DNA from: Novakomyces olei
Taxonomy: Eukaryota > Ascomycota > Novakomycetes > Novakomycetales > Novakomycetaceae
Length of the DNA stretch: 64,000 nt
Direction: 5' to 3'
Assembly (NCBI GenBank): GCA_016906335.1
Contig: JADEYG010000002.1
Coordinates: 817,001 to 881,000, forward strand
Of the stretch, positions 54,308 through 64,000 are shown one piece after another. The notes beneath the pieces were generated by a model. That model was not told the DNA's origin. It saw only the letters and a program-made list of their open reading frames with translations, and made no database searches. Position 1 is the stretch's first letter. The number at the start of each line of letters is the position of its first letter. The position numbers were made by a program, and so were the translations under genes.

Positions 54308-54967
54308 ATGCCGCCACAGCGCGTGCATGGGTGCCAAATTTCGCGGCCGCTGCTTATTGGTAATAGTGCGCGGCCGCTAGGTGACCGGAAAAGGCCCGAT
54401 AGCGACCATACACATGATTGGACAATTGCTGTACGCGGTGTTGATGGCGAAGACATTTCCGTATGGGTGAAAAAGGTCGTGTTCAAATTACACGACACCT
54501 ACGCCAACTCTACACGGAGTAAGTGGGATCTTTTTGGCTTTATTTTTAATATTCAAGCGATTGAAAAACCTCCATTTGCTGTCACAGAGACTGGCTGGGG
54601 TGAGTTCGATGTAATGATCCGAATTTACTTTGCGCCAGAGTCGCACGAAAAATCAATTGTGTACTACCATCACCTCAAGCTTCATCCTTACGGACCTGAC
54701 GCAGAAGCAATCAAGGCTTCCGGTGGTGAAGTAAACTCGTGGCAATATGAAGAGGCTGTGTTTAACGAGCCGACGCAGCCATTTTACGATATTTTAACCC
54801 GGTCACCTATTGGCAGCGGTCAAGGAATACCCAATCATCCAAACAAAGGCAGTTTGTACAGTTTACAGGCAGAGCAAGACGAGTACGACCGTCTTGATGT
54901 GGCACATAAGAAAGTGCTGCGTATGACAAAGATCTATCGCGAGAAATTGACGGCTATTGATAAATAA
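54308..54967 (+). CDS. YAF9: YEATS-domain protein YAF9
   Basis: Yaf9 is shared by the NuA4 acetyltransferase and the SWR1 remodeller and reads acylated histone H3. The YEATS domain shows HTHDWTIAVRG, VWVKKVVFKLHDTYANSTR, TETGWGEFDVMIRIYF and YYHHLKLHPYG. A C-terminal coiled coil (LQAEQDEYDRLDVAHKKVLR) fits Yaf9 rather than Taf14. A 39-nt segment (54519-54557; GTAAGTGGG to TTTTTAATATTCAAG) looks like an intron. Removing it joins YANSTR to TIEKPPFAVTETGWG, the contiguous family sequence, giving 206 residues. Because it is 39 nt long without a stop, retention would yield 219 residues with a 13-residue insert. Confidence 0.95.
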   Translation: MPPQRVHGCQISRPLLIGNSARPLGDRKRPDSDHTHDWTIAVRGVDGEDISVWVKKVVFKLHDTYANSTRSKWDLFGFIFNIQAIEKPPFAVTETGWGEFDVMIRIYFAPESHEKSIVYYHHLKLHPYGPDAEAIKASGGEVNSWQYEEAVFNEPTQPFYDILTRSPIGSGQGIPNHPNKGSLYSLQAEQDEYDRLDVAHKKVLRMTKIYREKLTAIDK

Positions 54968-55217
54968 TCGATTAGAAATATTGCAATTTAAGCTATCAAA
55001 CGACATCAGTATATACATTAAATTTGATATTCTCATTTCCATCAGGGGAGCGACTCCATCACCTTGCTACAAAGTGCGGCCTTCTCTACACATGCTTGCC
55101 GTACCAGTAGACATCTGCTATCTCGACTTTAGCGTCCTTGGACTTTAGCATCGTTTGATTTTGGCATCATGTCTTCCAAATACCTAAATACCATAGGCAG
55201 CCTGTATCAACCCAAAT

Positions 55218-56304
55218 TTACAAGTATGAATCCTCCTGGCTATCGCCAGTTCTCCGGACCGGACTGCCTTGCTCGGCCACAAATAAACGACGGTTGTCCT
55301 GAGTGCGCCCAGAATCCTGTGCACTACTAGCATCGCCAGCATTTTTCAATAAATCGTCTACTAGTAATTTCGCCGCTTCACGAGCCGGCGTTTTTAGCAA
55401 ACGTGATGGTGGTAGAGAGAATTGCATAGTAATCGGTGGAGACATGCCTGGAGGCAGATCATCATCCACGTCAGAGTCTTCGTCAAAGCCTTGAAACTGG
55501 CTCTGCTGCTGTATTAGGCGACGATGCGCAGACCCTGTTCGGAACCGTGAGGGCGTCGGTGCCAATGGTGTAGCCCGTAACCGATAATTCGAGTCTAGTA
55601 CGCGATGTAGTAAAGGATCCTGCTTTTTCTTGGGCTTTCCGCCTCGTCTAGAAGGTGTACCGTCGTCATCAGTAGCGCCTTTTTGCTCGCCTGACGAGGG
55701 CAGAGAACTGCTTGTGTCCAAGTAAGGTGTGTGAGGCGGCTTTGGCGACAAGTCTTGCGCAATTTTCGACTCGTTCGCGATAGACGATACACCCTCCGCT
55801 GCCCAAGTCGAAGGTGGAGGCTGACTCGGCGAAGAAGAAGCCGCGGCTCGAGGCGTGCTCTGCGCTAAAACGTCAGCATAGTCGTGCGGCACTGCAAATT
55901 CCTCTTCTCCTCCCGTAGGCGTATATTCGTCTTTTTGAAAAGTCGTCATAGTAGTACTGTTATCTGTCTCGTTAGCGTCGGCCTCAGTATCGCAAGTCGA
56001 GTTTGCCGGAGCCGTCGAAGCGTCCTGCTCAGTGTCGGCATAAGACGTTAGGGCAACATTGGCAGCGGACTCGAAGAAAGTCTTCCAGAACTTTATCGCG
56101 TTAGAAAAATTTGAGAGCAGTACTTACGCGTGAATGATCGAGTGCTTTTGCAGAATTTTCACCATACTTCTCGATAACAGGAAGCACGCTTTGCGTGATT
56201 ATGCGGTGGCATTTGCTGAAATTAGCATCGATTTCGTACAAAGCCAGTGTGATGCTCTGTTCCAAACGCTCTAAACGCTCTACTTCGGCTTTGTACTGCG
56301 CCAT
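55218..56304 (-). CDS. ASK1: DASH/Dam1 complex subunit ASK1
   Basis: Ask1 is a subunit of the fungal DASH ring that couples kinetochores to spindle microtubules. Exon 1 (56128-56304) encodes MAQYKAEVERLERLEQSITL and the conserved IDANFSKCHRIITQSVLPVI. A 37-nt intron (56091-56127; GTAAGTACT to TTCTAACGCGATAAAG) joins to FWKTFFESAANVALTSY, the second conserved block. The remaining ~250 residues are disordered and rich in Ser, Pro and acidic residues, with several SP/TP sites (SPKPPHTP, PLAPTPSR), plausible Cdk sites as known for Ask1. The total is 349 residues. Confidence 0.92.
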
Positions 56305-56884
56305 ACTGAGCGATTGGTAGAAGCAGACGCTTTTGAGCAGGGCTGCTGTGTCTGTCAGCCGGTGCTCTGTTTGAGATATCAGTATTAGACGCGCATCCAG
56401 ACGCGTTGCTTCTCATATAATTGTTATTTATTTATCAATCAAGCAATAATTTAATTATAACTTTGTTTACAGGCGTGTATAGGGCATAAAAGGATGATGA
56501 GAGGAAATAATAAACTTGAAATTTACGGAAAGACAGCTTGGAGCTTCTCGCTCCGGTAATTATGCCATAACCTAACTAACCCTGTTATCAACAGCAGTAA
56601 ACTTGCTTGACCAATCGAGAGTTAACCCTAACCCTTCTTTGTTTTAATTTTACTTTTTGCAGGATTGTGATAAGCTTTGGTGGTGAATTTCACCTGCATT
56701 CACAAATAAAAACCCGAATCCCACAAATCAAATCAACTAACCCTAACAAGTTGGCATAAAGTATATATCATATTGCAGCATTACATAATATCAGCAGAGA
56801 ATTAGGCACCTCACTATCGGCAATGTCCGACTCCCACGCAGGCAAAGCCAAAAAGGCAATGCTATCCATTGACCAACTATTACC
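56305..56884. other. Divergent promoter region of ASK1 and the SDR gene
   Basis: 580 bp with three telomere-like boxes. Nothing else seen. Confidence 0.6.
56567..56747 (+). promoter_or_regulatory. Three telomere-like boxes between ASK1 and the SDR gene
   Basis: ATAACCTAACTAACCCTG at 56567, TTAACCCTAACCC at 56622 and AACTAACCCTAAC at 56736. This is the densest cluster in the window. Confidence 0.55.
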
Positions 56885-57646
56885 ATGGATTTGACAGGAA
56901 AAGTTGCTCTAGTAACGGCCGGCACTGCAGGTCTCGGCGCAGCTATTGCGCATGCGCTCGCAGCAGAGGGAATGAGCGTGGCCGTCAACTATGCCAGCAA
57001 TAGTGAACGTGCTGACGCGCTAGTGAAGGAGCTTGAGCAAGCTTATCCTCAATCAAAGTTCACTGCCATCAAGGCAGATATGAGCTGCCGCAGTGAAGTA
57101 GAAGCGCTTGTGCCTAAGGTGCGTGAGCGGCTGGGGAAAGTTGCCGTTGTGGCTTCAAACCACGGATGGACGCGTTTTACAAATTTCACAGTGCTGGAGG
57201 AGAATGTGAATGATGAGGACTGGGATCGGTGCTTTACTATGAATGTAAAGTCACATCTGTGGCTGCTTCATAGCGCACACAGCGATCTCGCTAGCGCTGC
57301 TCCTGGCGCCGGCGGCTCTTTTATTCTGACTAGCTCTGTTGCTGGAACTTTGCCACAGGGATCTAGTCTGGCTTACTCTGCTACAAAGGCAGCCCAGCTG
57401 CACATGATGAAGGGCGCCGCAAAGTCTGTGGCGCCTGACGTGCGTGTAAATGCACTATCCCCCGGTGTTATGCTAACTGAATGGGGGATGAGGTTTGGCA
57501 GTGAGCGTCTAAAGCAGCTTGAGCAGCAAACGCTGCTCAAGCGATTCGCTACGCTCAAGGATATCGCTAGTATCTTTGTAACCCTGACAAAGACCGCCTC
57601 TACTACAGGCCAAAATTTGGTCATTGATGCCGGCGCCAGCGTGTAG
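56885..57646 (+). CDS. Short-chain dehydrogenase/reductase
   Basis: 253 residues, no intron: a classical SDR oxidoreductase. The cofactor-binding glycine motif is GTAGLG in LVTAGTAGLGAAIAHAL. The NAG motif is replaced by SNHG, the catalytic serine lies in ILTSSVAGT and the active-site pair is YSATK. NALSPGVMLTEWG follows. An unusual DLTGKVALVTAGTAG lacks the common TGG. Substrate and cofactor preference cannot be read; relatives include 3-oxoacyl-ACP reductase-like and sugar/steroid dehydrogenases. Confidence 0.92.
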   Translation: MDLTGKVALVTAGTAGLGAAIAHALAAEGMSVAVNYASNSERADALVKELEQAYPQSKFTAIKADMSCRSEVEALVPKVRERLGKVAVVASNHGWTRFTNFTVLEENVNDEDWDRCFTMNVKSHLWLLHSAHSDLASAAPGAGGSFILTSSVAGTLPQGSSLAYSATKAAQLHMMKGAAKSVAPDVRVNALSPGVMLTEWGMRFGSERLKQLEQQTLLKRFATLKDIASIFVTLTKTASTTGQNLVIDAGASV

Positions 57647-58182
57647 CTTTATGTATAGTGAAAGAAAAACAATGATTTAAAGCAGTTGATACAGATTTCC
57701 CAACGTTTATGCCAGTATCTAAACTCTGCAATATCATCGTCTTACAGGTCATGCCGATTCTTAACTGCGCAATGCTGTTGTATTCAAAAATACATTTAAT
57801 TTTCTTTTGTTTCGTAACGTACGGCCGGCCAGCTTATGCGACTTTGCATTTAATCTGGAAAAAATACACGATGTCTGTTACGCAAACACCCGATCACTGG
57901 AGCGATATGCCTTTGAGGAGACGCCTTTTTCGGTGCTTAAAATGTAATTTTGCCCCGACTCCTGAATGTAGGCAGAACGAGAATTAACCCTAAGAAACCC
58001 TGAATTCGGTAATTATGTAAGACAATTTGGCCGTAGATCTGATTACCCGTTATTTTCGCTATCCGAGTAGATTACTTGAGAATTTATTGGAGGTAATCTC
58101 TATGGACTCTGCGCCTGCTAACTAATTACGTATATGACTTCATCTTTGTCATATATAATATGATAAACCACGTGTTGGCTGT
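57647..58182. other. Intergenic region before the flavin-binding gene
   Basis: 536 bp; a telomere-like box lies at 57984-58000. A 38-codon frame from 57870 (MSVTQTPDHWSDMPLRRR) has no recognisable features and is not called. Confidence 0.5.
57984..58000 (+). promoter_or_regulatory. Telomere-like box upstream of the flavin-binding gene
   Basis: TTAACCCTAAGAAACCCTG, a variant with a GAAA spacer, about 183 bp before the start. Confidence 0.45.
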
Positions 58183-59019
58183 ATGACAACGATGAAGAGT
58201 GCAAGCAAAGCACTGGCAAATCCGCCATGGAAGCCCTTGCTGACGGGACTCGTCAGCGAAAATCTTGAAAAAGGCTTTAGCGATGCGGGTAAGGCAGACG
58301 CGATATACTCGCTCCTTTTCGCCTTCTTTAAATACTAATCTCGAGTCAACCTCCAAATGGCAACGATGCCGGTTAAAGGAGTACGGCACCCATCCGTTCG
58401 GACACTTTGCTCGCGAGGGTTTGTGGGTGAGCGGCGTACTGGAGACCAGCCTCTGTCTGGCAATTCAGAAGCTTCTTCTGATTTGCTCATAGTTTCTACG
58501 GACATCCGTATGCTCAAGAGCGTTCAGTTACGGGAGCAGCAGCTCACAGGCGACAATGGATTCGAGATTGTTTGGTGGCTCAATGGCACCGGAGATCAAT
58601 TTCGTCTCAACGGATCAGCTTGGCTTTACCACCCAACCCGTGTTGAAGGGTTTCCAGGCGATCGTTTGATCCAGGAGCACGTACACGTTGAATCGGAAAA
58701 CGGTCCGTGGACTTGGGCACATGAGCGCGAGCGTGTATGGGCTAAGCACACGCCCCAGTTACGCGGGACTTTTGCTGGACCTTTACTACGCTATCATGAC
58801 ACGGACAATTTATTCCGACGGGATATCCCCGCTGAACGAGCCGATGCTGACGATAAGGCAGCATGGGATTTTGCATGGGACAATTTCTGTTTAATTGCGT
58901 TTGAAGTGAAAGAAGTAGAACGTATTCGCGTCGTACCCAACCCCGGTCTCTGCTGGACGTGGGAGAAAACTGTTCAAGCTAACGGGGAGGCGGGTTGGAA
59001 GGAGGCGGCCGACGAGTGA
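58183..59019 (+). CDS. Alr4036-type FMN-binding (pyridoxamine-phosphate-oxidase-like) protein
   Basis: 259 residues in two exons (58183-58288 and 58346-59019) joined over a 57-nt intron ending ATACTAATCTCGAG. The N-terminus reads PPWKPLLTGLVSENLEKGFS, then VNLQMATMPVKGVRHPSVRT with LCSRGFVG. This matches the split-barrel flavin-binding Alr4036 family (PNPOx-like). Later text, IVSTDIRMLK, FEIVWWLNGTGDQFRLNGSA and IRVVPNPGLCWTWEK, continues it. These proteins have no firmly known function in fungi, and binding of FMN is inferred from the family only. Confidence 0.85.
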
Positions 59020-59713
59020 GGTACAGAGACTGAGTTTGTGTTTTAGAGTGCGATATTATTATATAGTGAGCTGTGACGTGTAAATGGAGACAGGCGTGCA
59101 TGATTACATGTGCATTAAAGTAGACTGCGTTATTACGCCACGATGATAATGCTACAAGATCGAGCAGATTGTTCTACGTTTAATATTGATCCTACAGCCA
59201 AAATTTTTAAGATATCAGGCTATTGTCTAATAGGTACGAATCATCTTGATAAAAATTGTTCTTGATAAACAATGTTCTTGATTAAAATTGTCCCACGATA
59301 CAATAGGAGCGGCACATTTGCAATTTTGGGCCGACAGCGAGTGCAAATGCTGACGAAGCGTTTAAAACAAATCATATAATAAACACAAATCGCGAGCAAA
59401 ATGCTCTCCACAATTTACTAATATAAATATTTGGCCGATAATTAATTATATTCCGCTTACACACCTAATAATACTACTGCATATTATGACAATACTACTA
59501 CATATTGGGAGCTGTGGCCTATGGGATAACCGCTATATTACACCAAGGATTTTCCATACATTATAATAATACTGCGCTTATACTCACACGAAATGCTCCC
59601 GCGCTGTGCGACCAGTGACGGCGATGCTGTTATAAGACGCGCGGCGTGCGCCTTTGCCAGCGCCGCCCTTAGTAAAAAGCTGTCATAGTCTGCGTTTGGC
59701 TTCTGATACGGCC
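59020..59713. other. Intergenic region before LST4
   Basis: 694 bp, AT-rich, with a CTTGAT repeat (59248-59285) and ATAATACTACT repeats near 59466-59505. No telomere-like box seen. Confidence 0.55.
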
Positions 59714-62442
59714 ATGCGTCTTTCGGATAAAGAGGTGCATAGCCTCCTCAATGGAGCAAGGTATATTTATATTTATTGATCGATTAGCCTTTAACGTTGA
59801 CCACGATTTCGCTCCTCTATTCACGAGTTTCGCCTTTGTCTTGTTTGCCTTCCGGACTTTACTGACGTGTGTTACAGGCCAGATCTAGGCTCAGGTTTCG
59901 AGCCAAGCAATATTCGTGTGATTCTCATGGAAGACGTGCTGGACAAGACAAAACAACTTCTTGTCGACAGCTATGCGTGGGACGAGTCCGCGCCGTGTGG
60001 GGTTAATGGACCTAAAGGAACTGCACAAGATGACTTATTATCACGGAGAAAACATTCGGAGCGGAAGCGATTATCGGCAGACGGCGATAGCCCGGAAGCA
60101 GCCTCACGCGCGCGCCTCTTTTCTGGACTACGAAAGGTGGGTTTGTTTCTGGTTTATTACCACTTTTGACTAGCCTTCTCTTGTATTATGTTGATTTAAT
60201 TTGTCTTTAGAAACCTATACAGCATTTTTATGGGGCTTGATTGGTTTTTGATGTCTCGTTTTAGACAACTTGATTTTATTTGTGTGATCTTTTCAGCTCT
60301 AGTACTAATCGTACCAGCACGATCCTATGATTGATGCTATTGCCGAGCTAATGTGGGGCTCAGTGCCCTTATCGCAACGAAACTCGTCCATGAAAATTCA
60401 CGTTTTGCCTAATAGCCTGGCGGCTACGGTACGCCATTCGTCGTCTCCTACGGCCGATACAACTCAGCATCCTGTATTTCTTATAACACGCCGATTTCAT
60501 GTACACCCAAATGAAATGCGTTTTGAGCAAGATCAGCCAGAGTCGCCGGGCTGGCGCAGCCTTTTCGAAGCAAACCGAGGCCAAGCGTATCTGGACTCGA
60601 AATCATCAAAAAGTGTCGACTCACCAACAACTACACTTGATGGCAACGAGTTCCCTTTTCCCCGTATGCGCCTGCAGTCTTTTGCTTCTGCTGCTGTTAA
60701 ACCGGAAATAACTATTGCAGAAGATGTTACAGAGCAGAACAAACAGTCAGTCGAGATGCAGCCACAGGCATCTTTGGAGGCACGAGAGAACGGAGTCACT
60801 GACTGGCTGCCGATGGCCTTGGATACGCCTCACCTCTGCTTGCCCGATGACGACAGCAAGAGGTTTGGGAACATTTATTTGTCGCGAACATCACGACGAC
60901 GATCGCTCTCATTTGCCCTGGGAATTATTATCAGATCGCCTCACAAGAACCATCAAGCATTCTTTCAAGACATTGGGCACATTCTGGCCGATAATTGCAG
61001 ATTTTTACAAATATTTATGGAGAAACGTATTCTCAGCCTGGTCTCTAATTTCCCAGAGCTGAACGGGGCAAAGGCCGGTGGAAGCCAGATGGATTCTGGT
61101 AAATCGTCCCATATGTTCAGGAGCTCTTTGCACCTGGACGGGATTGACGCAGACATGTCTGTACGTAATGCTGTCAACGAGTCAATCCGGCAAATTGTGG
61201 GTGCTTTTTATGCGCCTCCGCTTAAGCCGCTGTGTACAGGCTCAACAGAATTAAAAGAATGGCAGGCTGAATTTAGGCGTGCGATTACTGCTTATGATAA
61301 CAAGGAATATAAATTGTACGTTTAGAACTGTGTTTCCTCCCTCCTTTTTTGCTTGTTCCATTTCCGTTTCTTTTCTTTATAATGGTGAACGATTTATCGA
61401 TACTAATTCCAACAGTATAATCTCTACAATTTTAACTCAAATCCTTAGAGCCGTTTGTGGATTTCAACTCGTACTTACCGGGCCGGACGCCAACCTTAAT
61501 CAACGGCTGGCATTTATTTTAGGAATGTTTTTCTGTATTAATTCTGCGCCCATTGATTCTATTCAGCCATCGGAAGGTATTCTTGTTTCGCGTATAACCC
61601 GGAAGCTTCGTACTTCGGCACCTGCTTCACATCACAGCAGATACAGTAGTGGTTGGGATATTCCTAGATCTGCATCAGAGCGCAGAGCTAACTCTCGCTT
61701 TTCATCGCATCAAAGCCCGTCGCTTGACAGTGGAGGGGATAATGTACCTGAGCCATCAAATTCATGGTCCAGCTCTCTCCGATTGGGCCATTGGATGTCG
61801 TCTTTGAGAAGCTTGACGTTTGGATCAGAGTATCCGAAATCACAAGGAAGTGCACTAGTTTCTTCTGCGGCTTCTGAGGATGAGGCTATGGACGAAGCCC
61901 CGCTTGAAATGGAAATTGGATCCAAATTTGATGAAGAGACTGGACTCATAAAAGTCGATTGCGTGGGGAGAAAGACCGACAATAAAAGATTTAACGAATG
62001 CCCACAGCAATCGCAGTTGTCGCAAACTTCTTTCAAGACTGCCGTTTCAAAAGTCGCAAGGTACAATCCAGGGTTTTCGTTTCAGACTGTACCTTTTTAT
62101 GATGCTCTTGAAAGCGATATTGTAAAATCGCTCAAAGAAGCTCACATGTATCACAAACTTGAGGAAGATGATGAAGATAAAGTCGCATCACGCGTTATTT
62201 TGGCCAATTTACAGGACTCTTTTCTCGTTAAAGAATTCTCTCTAGACCACGTTCCGCATTCCGCGGGTCCAACTACGTTTCGAGTTTCCGATGTTTTGGT
62301 CACTGAGGATATTATTGATGATATTGACGATGCCTTAGTTAACCGGTTGAAGAATGCAGTGTATTCTTCAGATTGGGAATATATTTTCAGGTTGCGCAAT
62401 GAATTCGCGTTAATGGCTATAAAAGCCTACTTGTCAATATAA
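59714..62442 (+). CDS. LST4: LST4/folliculin-interacting-protein-like DENN protein
   Basis: Lst4 pairs with Lst7 as a GTPase-activating complex for Gtr/Rag GTPases in TORC1 amino-acid signalling at the vacuole. Exons are 59714-59760, 59878-60136, 60318-61315 and 61416-62442, 776 residues. The N-terminal block FEPSNIRVILMEDVLDKTKQ leads to HDPMIDAIAELMWGSVPLSQ, matching FNIP_N. SLSFALGIIIRSPHKNHQAF and FRRAITAYDNKEYKFIISTI, with LTQILRAVCGFQLVLTGPD, lie in the DENN region. A Ser-rich linker and a C-terminal block with FQTVPFYDALESDIVKSLKE end the protein. The introns end in TACTAATCGTACCAG and TACTAATTCCAACAG. The family call rests on pattern similarity and is less certain than most here. Confidence 0.8.
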
Positions 62443-63471
62443 TATACAGGCTCCTGTGTTTTTTGTGTTTTTTGCAAGGGTCATTGAATAATAAAATACT
62501 TTTTATCAATATTAAACCTAGCACCTTTCCATTTATTATTCATTTTTTATTTTCTATTTTTTATTTATTTATTTGTCTATTTTGTGTATCACTTCAAACT
62601 AGATTTTTGATTTGTCTTTGCTTTTTAATCTATTTCAGCGTAATAGCATCTACATACGGCAATAGTTGTGGAATTTATAATAAACGTTTAATTTTCTACA
62701 CTTTTGTATACGCTCCATCGGTTTAGTGTTCACAGCATTATATTGATCGTATCGCGCCTGTCTCATGTCCGACAAGTGCGATGACAAAAGGCAAGCAACC
62801 TGCACAAAAAGATAGCTCGTAGTAGTTTTTTTGTTGTAAACTAAGTTGTTTGCTCCCTCCGTGTCTTTGTAGCTTTTCGGTTCTGTACCTGTTTTGAAAA
62901 AATACTGTAGCCCTGCATTGTGCAAAACTATCCTAGCGTTTTAATGAATTTATAGAGCAACGGAATAAGAGCCCATTCTGCTTTTGCAACAGTATGAAAA
63001 CGAAAGAACAGGGATTTTACCTTTTTAAAGGTATTAAGCCACTATGCTGCAAGTGAACTACTCCAAAATATATTTCGTCGTATTAAGGCACTACTTGGCT
63101 ATATTTCAAACAGATTAGAAAAAAAAAAGTTAAAAATCCCTCTTTGAGCTTGTGGAAGATCGCCCACATGAAATATGGTACAGGAACAGAAAAACAGGTC
63201 AAGCATAGTGGGTTGTAATGTCAATAGGACGACGCTCTTTTACTCAACACTGTTCGATTCAAGAGGCAATTAACCCTAACTAACCCTCCATATACTGTAT
63301 CTCCTGAGCATGGTTAATAGTTGATATAATTAATATTCCTACAGCAAGATTGGTAAATAAATAACAAAACACATTTATCGTCGCAGTTTCATTGCCCAAC
63401 GGTAAAAGACCCACCAGCGATAACAGCATCAGCGGTGCCCATGCTTATCGTGAAAGCAAGAGACAGGTAGC
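62443..63471. other. Intergenic region before HDA1
   Basis: About 1.03 kb, AT-rich with ATTTATT runs after LST4 and a telomere-like box near the right end. No gene seen. Confidence 0.6.
63269..63288 (+). promoter_or_regulatory. Telomere-like box upstream of HDA1
   Basis: TTAACCCTAACTAACCCTCC, 184 bp before the HDA1 start and in the same orientation. Confidence 0.6.
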
Positions 63472-64000
63472 ATGGATGGTTCGATGGATATCGATGCCAA
63501 TTTCGTTAGTCCAGCTGCGATTTTTGGACATCAAGCCCAGGAAGCTGTGAATGCTGCGAAAGACGATGATGCCGATCAAGATATTCTGGCCACGTCTAAT
63601 ATATACACGCCATTGAAGCGCGTTTTTCTTCGATCAGGGTTGTGCTATGACGAACGGATGCGAGCGCACCAAACTGTTGACGTTTTCGATTATCACCCGG
63701 AAGATCCTCGACGGATCTTACGGATTTATGATGCACTTCGAACGGCTGGAATAGCGCCAAATATTCACAAACGACCTGATTCATCTGCAGCGGCAGATGA
63801 CAATTACACTTTTGTTCCTATAACCGCTCGAGAAGCGACACGAGAAGAAATTGTTATGGTCCATACAGCCATACACTATGTCTCTATGCTTTCTACGGCT
63901 CGAATGACACGTGAGCAATTGGTGATTGCCGAAAAGACATCAGACTCTATGTACTTCAATAATGAATCCGCTTTTTGTGCCCTGCTTAGCTGCGGCGGAG
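63472..64000 (+). CDS. HDA1: Class II histone deacetylase HDA1, N-terminal part, cut by the window edge
   Basis: The frame is open from the ATG (MDGSMDIDANFVSPAAIFGH) to the right edge. GLCYDERMRAHQTVDVFDYH and PEDPRRILRIYDALRTAGI match the start of the class II deacetylase domain. The text VPITAREATREEIVMVHTA and YFNNESAFCALLSCGG continues it up to the point where the catalytic residues would follow outside the window. No intron is visible in this part. Hda1 works with Hda2/Hda3 in transcriptional repression in yeast. Confidence 0.92.
   Translation, partial: MDGSMDIDANFVSPAAIFGHQAQEAVNAAKDDDADQDILATSNIYTPLKRVFLRSGLCYDERMRAHQTVDVFDYHPEDPRRILRIYDALRTAGIAPNIHKRPDSSAAADDNYTFVPITAREATREEIVMVHTAIHYVSMLSTARMTREQLVIAEKTSDSMYFNNESAFCALLSCGG

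Noticed and set aside
57709-57987. 92-codon frame between the SDR and flavin-binding genes
   Set aside because: No recognisable family; overlaps the promoter with a telomere-like box. The inner ATG at 57870 was also considered, without support.
63248-63262. GTTCGATTC as a tRNA T-loop
   Set aside because: The flanking bases do not form a T stem and no A box or acceptor stem lies at a suitable distance.

Overview
This window looks like a chromosome segment from an ascomycete yeast, most likely an early-diverging member of the Saccharomycotina. The gene content is fungal: elongation factor 3, the DASH subunit ASK1, SIP5, LST4, YAF9 and PEX6. The genes carry many short introns (about 36-60 nt is common). 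Their branch points read CTAAC, CTAAT or CTGAC and often lie only a few bases before the 3' AG, a style known from Yarrowia-like yeasts. CTG falls at conserved leucines (for example both leucines after the second Walker A lysine of PEX6), so the code is standard and the CUG-Ser clade is excluded. The species was not identified. All exon joins were made by eye from splice signals plus family conservation.

Layout, left to right. 1-8 kb: an alpha/beta-hydrolase cut by the left edge, SEN34 (tRNA splicing), a single-domain UDP-glucose 4-epimerase and eIF2-alpha. 7.3-15 kb: a gene-free stretch of almost 3 kb, then a 1575-residue GPI-type cell-wall adhesin with three families of tandem repeats. 15.6-25 kb: CSN5, a type I DnaJ, mitochondrial glutamyl-tRNA synthetase MSE1, an SLC35F5/YML018C-type membrane transporter and the Rab7 GTPase YPT7. 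25.4-34 kb: the ribosome-quality-control ligase LTN1 and the peroxisomal AAA ATPase PEX6. 34-46 kb: a CCDC6-like coiled-coil protein, a membrane-anchored endonuclease/exonuclease/phosphatase-fold protein, SIP5, GDT1, a TRF4-type poly(A) polymerase and CDC37. 46-64 kb: calmodulin, YEF3, COX23, a small Cys-rich membrane protein, YIP1, YAF9, ASK1, a short-chain dehydrogenase, an Alr4036-type flavin-binding protein, LST4/FNIP and the start of an HDA1-type histone deacetylase cut by the right edge.

The genes are mostly unrelated housekeeping genes rather than a cluster. What connects many of them is a telomere-like promoter element (core TAACCCTAACTAACCCTA or part of it). It occurs in eleven intergenic regions, always upstream of at least one start codon, and several times midway between divergent genes. 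I saw none in front of YEF3, calmodulin, eIF2-alpha or the epimerase. Other points of interest are the start codon of LTN1, which appears to be split by an intron, a strong bias of introns to the extreme 5' end of genes, the repeat-rich adhesin with its long structured upstream region, and several genes that become clear only after splicing (COX23, YIP1, the Cys-rich membrane protein, calmodulin). I saw no transposons, rRNA, CRISPR arrays or convincing tRNA genes.
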